This document shows, piece by piece, positions 7,650 to 15,901 of a stretch of DNA of 64,000 bases (its first letter is position 1; every line of letters starts with the position of its first letter). A program made the translations under genes and the position numbers. The notes below the pieces were generated by a model, which ran no database searches, was not told the DNA's origin, and saw nothing but the letters and a program-made list of their open reading frames with translations. The stretch lies in NCBI RefSeq assembly GCF_005849285.1, contig NZ_CP040517.1, positions 2,300,501 to 2,364,500 on the forward strand, given 5' to 3'. The stretch is from Luteithermobacter gelatinilyticus. Its GTDB lineage: Bacteria; Pseudomonadota; Alphaproteobacteria; Sphingomonadales; Emcibacteraceae.

Positions 7650-9980
7650 ATGTATGATACAAGCGTTCCCTGGACCAGACGACTGGCTGTACCAGTCATG
7701 GCCTGTAGTTTCGTCGCTCTGGCCCCCGCCGCCATGGCTGCCGAGGAAAGCACTGCCGTGATCGAGGAAATCATCGTGTCGGCGCAGAAACGGGATCAAT
7801 CCATTCAGGACGTTCCGATTGCCATTTCCGCTTATGATGCCAATTTTATCGAAAGAACCAAACTGGATGATGTGAAGGATATGATCACCTTCACCCCGGG
7901 TTTTTCCGGACAAACCAAGGACAGCTTTGTGGATGCCATTAATATTCGCGGCATTTCCACCAACAGCTTCGGGTCCGCCGTTGACCCCTCTATCGGCATT
8001 TTCAAGGATGGCATCTATCAGGGTCGCACGGGTTCCGCCATCACCAGCTTTTTTGATATTGAGCGGGCTGAGGCCCTGCGGGGGCCACAGGGATTCCTGT
8101 TTGGCCGCAACGCCAGTTCCGGCGCCATCAGCATCATTACCCAAAAACCCACCACAGAAGGGGTTGAAGGCTATGTCCATGCCGGCATCGCCGAACGCGG
8201 CCACATCGAACTGGATGCGGCGCTGAATGTGCCCCTGAATCAGAACTGGGCGATCCGTATGGCCGGATATTCGCTGGAAGAAGACGGCCATGTCACCAAC
8301 CAGTTCGCCCCCGAGGCCGACAAGCAGCAGTTTCAGGATAAAAAGGCCGCCCGCGTTTCCATCGGATACGAAAGCGAAGACCTGTCCTTTACCCTGATCG
8401 CCGAAGCCGAAGACCGTCGGCAGTCCGGGACCATTTACCGGGCCATTGATGCCAGTGATGGCACGCTGGATTTTTTCGGGGTCACCCTGCGCGGTAGCCG
8501 GGAGGATTCCGATTCAGACTTTCTTGAAGACATTGACGAAGGCAATATCCTGAGCCTGACAGCCCTGCTGGACTGGAAATGGGGAGATCTTACATTTACA
8601 TCCATTTCCGGATATCGGGATTATGATTATCGTTATGCCGAGGATTTCGACGGCGCGCCGTTTACCTCCAACCATTATCTTCAGGATCAGGAAGGCGATT
8701 ATTACAGCCAGGAATTCCGCCTCCTCTCCCCGGATACGGGACGCCTGACCTGGTATGTGGGGGTTTCCGCCTATAAGGAAAACATCAAAACCCTGTTTAC
8801 CCAGATCGCCGACGAAGAAATCATGTGCCAGGCGTTTTATGAAACCGATTGCACCACCGCCGTGACCGATCCGGACGGCGATTTCGGATTTGATGAGTTC
8901 ATTCCCAACCCGGACGGGCTTGTGGAAAGCAACGACATTATTGGTGAATATACCGGATGGGCGGCCTATGCGGATCTGACCTATGCCGTAACCGAAAAAC
9001 TGGAACTGAGCTTCGACCTGCGTTACACCTATGACAAAAAGGATTTCTCCCTGCGCGTGCATGAAGTGGAAAGCCAGCTCGGGCCGTTCTTTGCCTTCGG
9101 CTATATTACGGACGGTTATGTGAGCGGCTCAGAAAGCTGGGATGACTTCACCCCCCGTTTCGTCGCCCGCTATGCGGTCACTGATGACCTGAATGTCTGG
9201 GCCAGTGTCACCCGTGGCTATAAAGCGGGCGGCTTCGGCTCCTTCACGCTTGATATCCCGCTGAATGGCGCCACGGATATTTTTGAAGTTCTCGACGAAG
9301 ACGGTGTTGTGCCCGAAGGCACCAAACCCGCGGCGTTTGACCCCGAAACCCTATGGTCCTATGAGGCAGGGCTGAAAGCGGACTTGGCCGACCGGAAAGT
9401 ACAGCTTGCCGTCAATACCTATTATTACACATTCAAGGACCTTCAGGTCAGCTTCTTTGACGAGGATACCTTCAATACGATGGTCGCCAATGTGGGGGAA
9501 GTTGACGGCTACGGCATCGAGGCCAGCGTGCGGGCCCTGGCCAGCGATAATGTGGACATGCTGCTGGGCTTTGCCTGGGCCGATACCTCGGTCGAAGGGG
9601 CCGATGCCATCTGTGATGATTGTGATGGCAACCGGCTGACCAACAACCCAGAATGGACCCTGACCGGGGTGATCAACGGCCACTATCCGATGGGCTCGGA
9701 CGAACTGTTCGCCACGGCCGAATTCCGCTATCAGAGCAAAGTCTATGGCGGCCTGGAAAATGACGAAACCATTTCCATTGACGGCTGGACCGAGGTGAAC
9801 CTGCGCGTGGGATATGAATCCGCCAATGGGTGGGAAGTTTCCGTTTATGCAGAAAACCTGCTGGATGATTTCCACTATGATGGCGTATCCCTCAATGAAC
9901 TGCCGATCCCGTCCCATAATTTCGGCTTTGCCCGCCCACGGACATTCGGGGTTGATTTCACCTACCGGTTTGGCAAATAA
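7650..9980 (+). CDS. TonB-dependent outer membrane receptor
   Basis: This 776-residue receptor has a signal peptide ending near AMAAEES, a probable TonB box (EEIIVSAQKR), a plug domain with IRGIST and GRNASSGAISIITQKP, and a long beta barrel ending in FTYRFGK. The SD GGAGGAGG lies just upstream of the ATG. It follows the oxidase gene by 74 bp on the same strand and is followed by a terminator, so it may be cotranscribed. The long acidic barrel resembles receptors of the alphaproteobacterial carbohydrate/peptide type. The ligand is unknown; a polyamine-containing or peptide nutrient is suggested only by context. Confidence 0.9.
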   Translation: MYDTSVPWTRRLAVPVMACSFVALAPAAMAAEESTAVIEEIIVSAQKRDQSIQDVPIAISAYDANFIERTKLDDVKDMITFTPGFSGQTKDSFVDAINIRGISTNSFGSAVDPSIGIFKDGIYQGRTGSAITSFFDIERAEALRGPQGFLFGRNASSGAISIITQKPTTEGVEGYVHAGIAERGHIELDAALNVPLNQNWAIRMAGYSLEEDGHVTNQFAPEADKQQFQDKKAARVSIGYESEDLSFTLIAEAEDRRQSGTIYRAIDASDGTLDFFGVTLRGSREDSDSDFLEDIDEGNILSLTALLDWKWGDLTFTSISGYRDYDYRYAEDFDGAPFTSNHYLQDQEGDYYSQEFRLLSPDTGRLTWYVGVSAYKENIKTLFTQIADEEIMCQAFYETDCTTAVTDPDGDFGFDEFIPNPDGLVESNDIIGEYTGWAAYADLTYAVTEKLELSFDLRYTYDKKDFSLRVHEVESQLGPFFAFGYITDGYVSGSESWDDFTPRFVARYAVTDDLNVWASVTRGYKAGGFGSFTLDIPLNGATDIFEVLDEDGVVPEGTKPAAFDPETLWSYEAGLKADLADRKVQLAVNTYYYTFKDLQVSFFDEDTFNTMVANVGEVDGYGIEASVRALASDNVDMLLGFAWADTSVEGADAICDDCDGNRLTNNPEWTLTGVINGHYPMGSDELFATAEFRYQSKVYGGLENDETISIDGWTEVNLRVGYESANGWEVSVYAENLLDDFHYDGVSLNELPIPSHNFGFARPRTFGVDFTYRFGK

Positions 9981-10042
9981 GCCCGTTCGTCCGTCTGCCC
10001 CCTCTTCTTCCGAAGACGGGAAGCCAGACCAAAATAAAACAT

Positions 10043-10078
10043 GCCCCTTCCGGAAACCGGGAGGGGCTTCTTTGCTTG
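10043..10078 (+). terminator. Rho-independent terminator after TonB receptor
   Basis: GCCCCTTCC pairs with GGGAGGGGC (one G-T pair) around a short loop and is followed by a T-rich stretch (TTCTTTGCTTGTTT). Confidence 0.7.
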
Positions 10079-10106
10079 TTTATGGGCTGGAGTGCGTTTA
10101 TGGGTT

Positions 10107-10132
10107 GGACTACCGCCTCTGCGGCAATGACG
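10107..10132. repeat. REP-like palindrome
   Basis: TACCGC and GCGGCA flank a short loop and are followed by AATGACG. It resembles the repeat at 41048-41075, an intergenic repeat type common in proteobacteria. Confidence 0.4.
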
Positions 10133-10313
10133 TTGAGGCCGTGCTATCATCGCGACCTCTTCCATATAATTTTGGACCATATATTTTGAAAAGGTACGTG
10201 GTGATCCACATGTTGTATTTTATCCAAAAAAACTGCCCGGCTGATGGGCCGGACAGATCAGTTGAGGCACTAAACATCCGGCGCCTTTGCCGGATCACCC
10301 CTCGCGGGATTCT

Positions 10314-11645
10314 CTAGACCATCGCCAATACCTCATCCAGGATATTGGCCAGGCGTTCAATTTCCGTTTCCGTGATAATCAAAGGTGGGGACAGGGCGAT
10401 AATGTCCGCCGTCGTGCGGATCAGCAGGCCCTTTTCAAAACATTTCAGATAGGCTTCGAACGCCCGTGCTGTCGGCTGTCCTTCCCGTGGCTCCAGTTCG
10501 ATGCCCGCCATGATGCCATAATTGCGAATATCCTTCACGATTTCATGGCGGGACAGGCTGTGTACCGCCTTTTCCCAGATCGGCGCCAGGTCCCGAGCCC
10601 GGTTGAAAAGGCCATCCTCCATATAGACGTCCAGGGTCGCCAAACCGGCGGCACAGGCCAGCGGATGCGCAGAATAGGTATAGCCATGAAACAGTTCGAT
10701 CATGTTTTCAGGGCCCGTCATCAGCGCCGCATGAATTTTGTCGCTGATCATCACCGCCCCCATAGGCACCGCCCCATTGGTCAGTCCCTTGGCCGTCGTG
10801 ATGATGTCCGGCTGCACACCGAAAACCTCTGCCGCTGAGCCCCCGCCCACACGCCCAAAGGCCGTAATCACCTCGTCAAATATCAGCAGAATATCATGGG
10901 CGGTGCAGATTTCCCGCAGGCGCTGCAAATAACCCTTCGGCGGTACCAGAACACCCGTAGAGCCCGCCACGGGTTCAACGATCACCGCCGCAATCGTGTC
11001 TGCCCCATGCAGGGCAATCAGGTCCAACAACACATCGGCCTTTTCCCGGCCATAATCCGGCTGCCCTTTGCTGAAGGCGTTGCGCTCAAGGGCATGGGTA
11101 TGGGGCAAATGATCCACTTCCGGCAGAAGCGGCGCAAAAGCCGTTCGGTTGGGCATAATGCCCCCCACCGAAAGCCCCCCGAAATTAACCCCGTGATAGC
11201 CGCGTTCGCGCCCGATCAGCTTGACCTTGCCCGCCCGGCCCATGGCCTTGAAATAGGCGCGCGCGACTTTCAGCGCCGTTTCCACGGATTCTGAGCCGGA
11301 ATTGGTGAAAAAGACATTATTCAGATCGCCCGGAAACAGATCGCTCAACCGTTCGGCAAATTCAAAAGCGAGCGGATGACCGGCCTGAAACGCCGGAGAA
11401 TAGGTCATCACATCCACCTGATTTTTGATGGCGTCGTTGATTTCGCGCCGACCATGACCAGCATTGACACACCACAGTCCCGCACAACCATCCAGGATTT
11501 TCCGCCCTTGATCATCGGTATAATACATACCTTCGGATGCCGTAATGATGCGCGGAGCTTTCTTAAAGGCCCGGTTGGCGGTAAACGGCATCCAATAGGC
11601 GTCAAGATTGTTTCTGTTCCCAGTCATTTTAATGATCCCAAACAC
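10314..11645 (-). CDS. Class III (omega-amino acid) PLP aminotransferase
   Basis: This 443-residue protein is a class III aminotransferase. It shows GCAGLWCVNAGHGR near residue 53, the cofactor-phosphate motif TNSGSES at 114-120, Asp257 in IFDEVITAFGR and the PLP Lys286 in TTAKGL. The sequence is close to omega-amino acid/pyruvate or putrescine/GABA transaminases. It fits removal of the amino group from putrescine, GABA or beta-alanine. The GTG start at 11645 has AAGGA nine bases upstream; an in-frame ATG at 11627 is the alternative. It is divergent from the PuuR-like gene and is probably controlled by it. Confidence 0.88.
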   Translation of the reverse strand: MFGIIKMTGNRNNLDAYWMPFTANRAFKKAPRIITASEGMYYTDDQGRKILDGCAGLWCVNAGHGRREINDAIKNQVDVMTYSPAFQAGHPLAFEFAERLSDLFPGDLNNVFFTNSGSESVETALKVARAYFKAMGRAGKVKLIGRERGYHGVNFGGLSVGGIMPNRTAFAPLLPEVDHLPHTHALERNAFSKGQPDYGREKADVLLDLIALHGADTIAAVIVEPVAGSTGVLVPPKGYLQRLREICTAHDILLIFDEVITAFGRVGGGSAAEVFGVQPDIITTAKGLTNGAVPMGAVMISDKIHAALMTGPENMIELFHGYTYSAHPLACAAGLATLDVYMEDGLFNRARDLAPIWEKAVHSLSRHEIVKDIRNYGIMAGIELEPREGQPTARAFEAYLKCFEKGLLIRTTADIIALSPPLIITETEIERLANILDEVLAMV

Positions 11646-11744
11646 TATTTCATTTCCTTTGACTATAGGTAAAGAAAACCACCCTCGACAAGACGTTATT
11701 TTCAGGGCAATAAGTCCTTGAAAAAGCCGAAATTCATCGTAAAA

Positions 11745-11762
11745 TGTTTACTATCCTAAACA
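11745..11762. promoter_or_regulatory. Inverted repeat in the aminotransferase/PuuR control region
   Basis: TGTTTA and TAAACA flank a six-base centre in the 133-bp divergent gap, 17 bp before the PuuR-like start. It is a candidate operator for that regulator. Confidence 0.4.
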
Positions 11763-11778
11763 ACCTTAAAGAAACAAG

Positions 11779-12327
11779 ATGAGTTTCGAGATCGGAGAAA
11801 GGCTGAAAGCCGTGCGCATGGCCCGCGGATTGTCACAGCGGGAGCTGGCAAAACGCTCCGGCGTGGCCAATGCGACAATCTCACAAATCGAATCCAATCG
11901 GCTGAATCCCACGGTCGGTGCCCTCAAACGTATTCTTGACGGTATCCCCATCAGTCTTGGCGCCTTTTTCGAAATGGAACTGGAAAGCGAAGAACAGATC
12001 TTTTTCTCGGCCGATGATCTGGTAGAACTGGGAGACGGCCAGGTTTCCTTCCGGCAAATCGGCATGAATCTTCAGGGCAAGGCCATCCAGTTTCTGCACG
12101 AGAAATATCAACCAGGCGCCAGTACAGGCAAGATTGCCCTCAGCCACGATGGCGAGGAATGCGGACTGGTCCTCAAAGGTCATCTGGAGGTACAGGTGGG
12201 GGACAAACGCAAGATTCTAGGCCCCGGCGACGCCTATTATTTTGACAGCCGCAAACCGCATAAGTTCAAGAACCCCGGCAAGGAAGTCTGTGAAGTGGTC
12301 ACCGCCTGCACCCCACCCAGTTTTTAG
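11779..12327 (+). CDS. puuR: XRE-cupin transcriptional regulator, PuuR-like
   Basis: This 182-residue protein has an N-terminal XRE helix-turn-helix (about residues 5-60: GERLKAVRMARGLSQRELAKRSGV, NATISQIESNRLNPTV) and a C-terminal cupin (about 108-178: GEECGLVLKGHLEVQVGD, LGPGDAYYFDSRKPHKFKN). This is the build of PuuR, the putrescine-responsive repressor of E. coli. It is divergent from the class III aminotransferase gene. Its presence beside a separate GntR/FCD protein in the same cluster implies two regulators for polyamine use. A substrate other than putrescine is possible. Confidence 0.82.
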   Translation: MSFEIGERLKAVRMARGLSQRELAKRSGVANATISQIESNRLNPTVGALKRILDGIPISLGAFFEMELESEEQIFFSADDLVELGDGQVSFRQIGMNLQGKAIQFLHEKYQPGASTGKIALSHDGEECGLVLKGHLEVQVGDKRKILGPGDAYYFDSRKPHKFKNPGKEVCEVVTACTPPSF

Positions 12328-12374
12328 CCCCTCTCAGAGAGAAGCAGTCGTCGATATAAGGGGCGTCAGGCCTT

Positions 12375-12450
12375 GTGTGGTTTCTGAATTTGAAGTTCCT
12401 GTTATTGATTATGTCATACGACTTAGGAACTTCAAATTCAGAAACCACAC
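12375..12450. repeat. Long perfect inverted repeat (26-bp arms)
   Basis: The 26 bases at 12375-12400 are the exact reverse complement of 12425-12450, with a 24-base A/T-rich loop. There is no T-run, so it is not a standard terminator. It lies 47 bp after the puuR stop. Confidence 0.85.
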
Positions 12451-12451
12451 T

Positions 12452-12540
12452 AGAGTCAAATAATTAACTAGTCTTCTTGTTGACTCTGAAATTCGAATAG
12501 CCTGCTACAAATATGATACGAATTTCAGAGTCAGAAGAAT
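12452..12540. repeat. Second hairpin, nested inverted repeats
   Basis: TGACTCTGAAATTCG (12481-12495) is exactly complementary to 12519-12533. The arm can be extended outward with a small bulge (TTCTT/AAGAA). AGAGTCAA at 12452 can alternatively pair with TTGACTCT at 12480, so two mutually exclusive folds exist. Confidence 0.75.
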
Positions 12541-12582
12541 AGAGTGAATTGTGCAGCTCTGGACAGAAGGTTTAAGAAAAAC

Positions 12583-13338
12583 ATGCAAAAAATCATCAAA
12601 CTTCTGGCACAAAAATCAGCCCGTCTGTCAAAACGGGAGACCGGTGATATCGAACTTGCGGTCCGGCGCCAAAACCTGACCAAATATCTGTCGCGGAATT
12701 TTGTCCCGTTTAACCATGTCAAAGATTATCTGTTTCATGGCGGCCAACGCAAACTCTCCGGCCGGGATGAGCAGGTGCAACACGTCATTGAGCGGCTGAT
12801 GGATATGGACATGATCGTTGCAAGCCCCCGGGGAAGCGCCCGCTACCGCCTCGTCGATGACGCCGGTGTCCGGCGTTATCTGGGGGGCGGCTGGCTCGAA
12901 GAACTGGCCTGGCTTGCAACTCTGGAAGCGGGGGCGGATGATGCGCTTTTCTCCCAAGTGATCGAATGGGAAACAACCGGGTATGAGGGGCGCAATGAAG
13001 TGGATGTTCTGGCCCGGGTGCGCAATCACCTGCTGTTTATTTCCTGCAAGGCCCTGAAACCGGATTTTCACGCCTACAGCAATGTGAAAGCCAAGCTGGA
13101 AAAACTGACCTATTTTCTGCATGAGGCAGACAATCTGGCGGATCATTTCGGCAGCAGCGACGACAAGGTTGTTCTGATCATCACCACAGACCTGATTGAC
13201 GAGGCTGCCGGGGACAAAGCTCGCTTCCCGCAGATTTTCGGCAAGGCCGAGGCGCTGGGGGTCACCATACTCGGCCTTGAGGATTTGCGTTATGAAATTC
13301 TGGTGGACAGGCTGCGGGAGATTGTCGGAAACATCTGA
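12583..13338 (+). CDS. PD-(D/E)XK nuclease-like protein (DUF1887 C-terminal type)
   Basis: This 251-residue protein has a basic, helical N-terminal part (1-100, possibly winged helix) and a C-terminal domain like the nuclease domain of DUF1887/Card1 proteins: GGWLEELAWL at about 102-111, NEVDVLARV at 138-146 and LFISCKAL at 151-158. The family normally has (E)CK; here Ser154 replaces the acidic residue while Lys156 is kept. No CARF domain is present. The first ATG with family-like sequence is at 12583; the frame is open back to a GTG at 12544 inside a repeat. Two long hairpins precede it. No cas genes are seen. A DNA or RNA nuclease role is inferred. Confidence 0.65.
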   Translation: MQKIIKLLAQKSARLSKRETGDIELAVRRQNLTKYLSRNFVPFNHVKDYLFHGGQRKLSGRDEQVQHVIERLMDMDMIVASPRGSARYRLVDDAGVRRYLGGGWLEELAWLATLEAGADDALFSQVIEWETTGYEGRNEVDVLARVRNHLLFISCKALKPDFHAYSNVKAKLEKLTYFLHEADNLADHFGSSDDKVVLIITTDLIDEAAGDKARFPQIFGKAEALGVTILGLEDLRYEILVDRLREIVGNI

Positions 13339-13415
13339 AGGCCAGTGGACCGCCATGCCCCTTGCGAGGGCCTTGCCCCCTCCACTCCCTTCACACAATC
13401 CTCCGAAAGCTTTGG

Positions 13416-14633
13416 CTACAGGAATTCCTTCATAGATACGCTGCTATCGGCCAGTTTTTCCGGATCCGGCGTGGCTTTCTGTGCAATCAGTTTTTTACTG
13501 GCCATGAACTCGCCTGGGCTGTTGACCCCGTCCATCGCAATCAGCACCCCGTCTTTTAGATAAAAGGCCGCCAGATGGCGACTGTCCGGATCGCCCCGCA
13601 GGACAATCTGGTCATAGCCCTGGGACAGGCCGGCGATCTGCAATTTCATGTCATACTGATCGGACCAGAACCAGGGGATTTCATCATATACTTCCAGCTT
13701 ACCGCAAATGGCCTTGGCGGCGACTTTCGCCTGTCCCATGGCATTGGGCACACTTTCCAGACGGATGCGCCGGCCGTAAAGCGGGCTCGGGTGCGACGTA
13801 CAATCACCGATGGCATAAATATCCGGCGCGCTGGTCCGGCAATATTCATCCACCTTGATGCCGTTATCCAGGTCCAGTTCTGCCGACTCGGCAAGTTCCT
13901 GGGCCGGGGTAATGCCAATGCCAATGATCACCAGATCCGCCGCAAACTCCTGCCCGTCGCCGGCAATCACCCGGCTGACGCGACCATCCTGGCCATCAAA
14001 GGCCGTGACTCCGGTATGACACAGGATCCTGACACCCTCTTCTTCGTGAACCCTATGGTAAAATTCGGACATTTCCGGTGCCACAACCCGGTTCAGTATC
14101 CGGTCTGCCATTTCCAGAACCGTCACCGCCTTGCCTTTCTGCCGGGCCACCGCCGCAATTTCCAGACCGATATAGCCGCCCCCCACGATGACGACATTTT
14201 CTGCGCCGTCGAAATCCGCCTGAATGGCATGCACATCGGCAACGGTGCGCAGATAATGAATGCCCTTCAATTCATGTCCCGGCGCATTCAGCCGGCGGAC
14301 ATTGCTCCCGGTGGCAAGGATCAGATGATCCCAGGAAAGAATCTCATCCGTCTCCAGGCTGGCGGTTTTGGCAACCGGGTTGATGCTGGTCACACGGTGC
14401 CCCAGCTTCAGCTCCACATCCCGATCAGCATAGAATTTTTCCGGTTTGATATAGAGGCGTTCCAACGGCAGCTCCCCTTTCAGGAAATCCTTGGACAGTG
14501 GCGGACGCTGATAGGGAATATAGGGTTCATCCCCTACGACAATGATTTTTCCATCAAATTTTTCCTGGCGCAGGCTGGCAACCGCCTGGGCACAACCGTG
14601 CCCCGCGCCGACAATCAAAACTGTTTCAGTCAT
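13416..14633 (-). CDS. Ferredoxin/rubredoxin reductase-like FAD oxidoreductase
   Basis: This 405-residue flavoprotein has an N-terminal FAD motif (VGAGHGCAQA), PYQRPPLSKDFL near residue 42, a second GGGYIGLE NAD-binding motif near residue 152 and the FAD motif DIYAIGDCTSHP. The C-terminal domain matches ferredoxin reductases that serve Rieske oxygenases or P450 enzymes. It would carry electrons from NADH to a ferredoxin. No oxygenase or ferredoxin gene is adjacent, so its partner is elsewhere. A set of repeated operator-like sequences lies just upstream (14661-14719). Confidence 0.88.
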   Translation of the reverse strand: MTETVLIVGAGHGCAQAVASLRQEKFDGKIIVVGDEPYIPYQRPPLSKDFLKGELPLERLYIKPEKFYADRDVELKLGHRVTSINPVAKTASLETDEILSWDHLILATGSNVRRLNAPGHELKGIHYLRTVADVHAIQADFDGAENVVIVGGGYIGLEIAAVARQKGKAVTVLEMADRILNRVVAPEMSEFYHRVHEEEGVRILCHTGVTAFDGQDGRVSRVIAGDGQEFAADLVIIGIGITPAQELAESAELDLDNGIKVDEYCRTSAPDIYAIGDCTSHPSPLYGRRIRLESVPNAMGQAKVAAKAICGKLEVYDEIPWFWSDQYDMKLQIAGLSQGYDQIVLRGDPDSRHLAAFYLKDGVLIAMDGVNSPGEFMASKKLIAQKATPDPEKLADSSVSMKEFL

Positions 14634-14660
14634 AATGGTGGCTCTCTACCTCTATAATAT

Positions 14661-14719
14661 ATTGTTCGTTATGGATTGTTCGTTATGGCTTAGTCATACC
14701 TTATATTCATAACGAACAA
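14661..14719. promoter_or_regulatory. Tandem plus inverted operator repeats
   Basis: The 14-mer ATTGTTCGTTATGG occurs twice in perfect tandem (14661-14674, 14675-14688), and its complement CATAACGAACAA occurs at 14708-14719. They lie 28-86 bp upstream of the flavoprotein's start. The layout suggests cooperative binding of a repressor not encoded next door. Confidence 0.6.
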
Positions 14720-14804
14720 AATGATCAAATCCTCAAACAAGACATGACATGGAAACGTCATCGCAAGGCGCGGCAACGACGACGCAATCCAGTGCACCGG
14801 GGAA

Positions 14805-14842
14805 TGGATCGCCACACCCGCTGACGCGGGGTCGCGATGGCG
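14805..14842. repeat. REP-like imperfect palindrome
   Basis: ATCGCCACACCCGC and GCGGGGTCGCGAT pair around TGAC. This is a typical GC-rich intergenic repeat, close to the forms at 10107 and 41048 in style. Confidence 0.4.
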
Positions 14843-14863
14843 CAGGCTCTCCGGAATAAAAAC

Positions 14864-14898
14864 CTAGAGTGAATGGCGCGGTCATCAATTCACTCTAG
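14864..14898. mobile_element. Minimal CTAG-flanked inverted-repeat element
   Basis: AGTGAAT (14868-14874) and ATTCACT (14888-14894) flank a 13-base centre, and CTAG lies directly on both sides (14864-14867, 14895-14898). The right CTAG supplies the TAG stop of the dehydratase gene. Related copies are at 26191-26222 and 26227-26490. Confidence 0.55.
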
Positions 14899-15890
14899 GT
14901 TTCCAGGGCGCGGATCAATGTCTGCCGGTCAATATTACCGCCACTGAGAAGAAGACAGACTGTTTTGCCCTCTACCTCCAGTTTACCACCAAGAAGCGCG
15001 GCCAACGCCACGGCCCCGCCCGGCTCCACCACCAGCTTCAGCTTTTCCCAGGCATATTTCACGGCCCGAAGGGCCTCCTGATCCGTAACCGCCCTCATGC
15101 CGGTGACATTCCGCCGGATAATGGACCAGGTCAGCATACCGGCCGATGGCGACAGAAGAGCATCACATACCGAGCCCGACAAGCGGTCATTTCGTTCCAG
15201 TCGGCCGCTTTGCAGTGAGCGGCCCACATCATCAAAACCGGCAGGCTCCACCCCATAGATTTCTGTCTCAGAGGTCAAGGCCCGCAAGGCAATAGAGCAG
15301 CCGGAAATCAGGCCTCCGCCCCCCACGGAACAGGCAAACAGGTCAAACCGGGCATCGGGATTGCGGGTCTGTCGGCGCAGTTGCTCGACACTCTCCAGCG
15401 CTGCCGTGCCCTGCCCCGCTATAATATGCGGGTCCTCAAAGGCTGGCACTACAGTCGCGCCGCTGCGCATGGCAAGATCCGCGGCAATTTCTTCGCGGCT
15501 TTCCCGTTCCCGGTCATACAACACCACCTGCGCCCCGTAAGAGCGGGTGTTGTCCACCTTCATTTGCGGTGCATCCGAGGGCATGACAATGGTCGCCTGT
15601 ATCCCCAGAATCCGGGCCGCTGCCGCCACCCCCTGGGCATGGTTTCCGGAAGAAAACGCCACCACCCCACGGGCCTTTTCCGCTGCGGTCAGCTGCGCCA
15701 ACCGATTATAGGCCCCCCTAAACTTAAAGGCCCCGACCCGTTGCAGGTTTTCCGGTTTCAGAAAAACGCGGGCGCCAGTATCCTCTGACAAGGGCGCGGA
15801 AGGCAATAAGGGCGTGCGCACTGCCTCATCCCTGATCCGCGCCGCTGCCCGGCGGATCTCTTCCAAAGACGGAATAGCATGTTCTGTCAC
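14895..15890 (-). CDS. Threonine/serine dehydratase-like PLP enzyme
   Basis: This 331-residue protein is a fold-type II PLP enzyme. It has the PLP lysine Lys56 in FKFRGAYNRL, the substrate loop SSGNHAQG near residue 80, and the glycine loop CSVGGGGLISG near residue 187. It lacks the C-terminal ACT regulatory domain of biosynthetic IlvA, so it is more like a catabolic dehydratase or serine racemase. The GTG start has GAGGAG eight bases upstream, overlapping the end of the metalloprotease gene 11 bp away, indicating cotranscription. Its stop codon TAG lies in a CTAG inverted-repeat element. Confidence 0.85.
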   Translation of the reverse strand: MTEHAIPSLEEIRRAAARIRDEAVRTPLLPSAPLSEDTGARVFLKPENLQRVGAFKFRGAYNRLAQLTAAEKARGVVAFSSGNHAQGVAAAARILGIQATIVMPSDAPQMKVDNTRSYGAQVVLYDRERESREEIAADLAMRSGATVVPAFEDPHIIAGQGTAALESVEQLRRQTRNPDARFDLFACSVGGGGLISGCSIALRALTSETEIYGVEPAGFDDVGRSLQSGRLERNDRLSGSVCDALLSPSAGMLTWSIIRRNVTGMRAVTDQEALRAVKYAWEKLKLVVEPGGAVALAALLGGKLEVEGKTVCLLLSGGNIDRQTLIRALET

Positions 15891-15901
15891 GGTTTTTCTC
15901 C

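Larger units (their letters stand above)
9981..10313. other. Intergenic region between receptor and aminotransferase
   Basis: This 333-bp gap between two convergent genes holds the receptor's terminator (10043-10078), a REP-like palindrome (10107-10132) and, near the aminotransferase 3' end, a seven-base-arm hairpin (ATCCGGC...GCCGGAT, 10276-10296) followed on the minus strand by a short T-rich run. No gene is seen. Confidence 0.55.
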
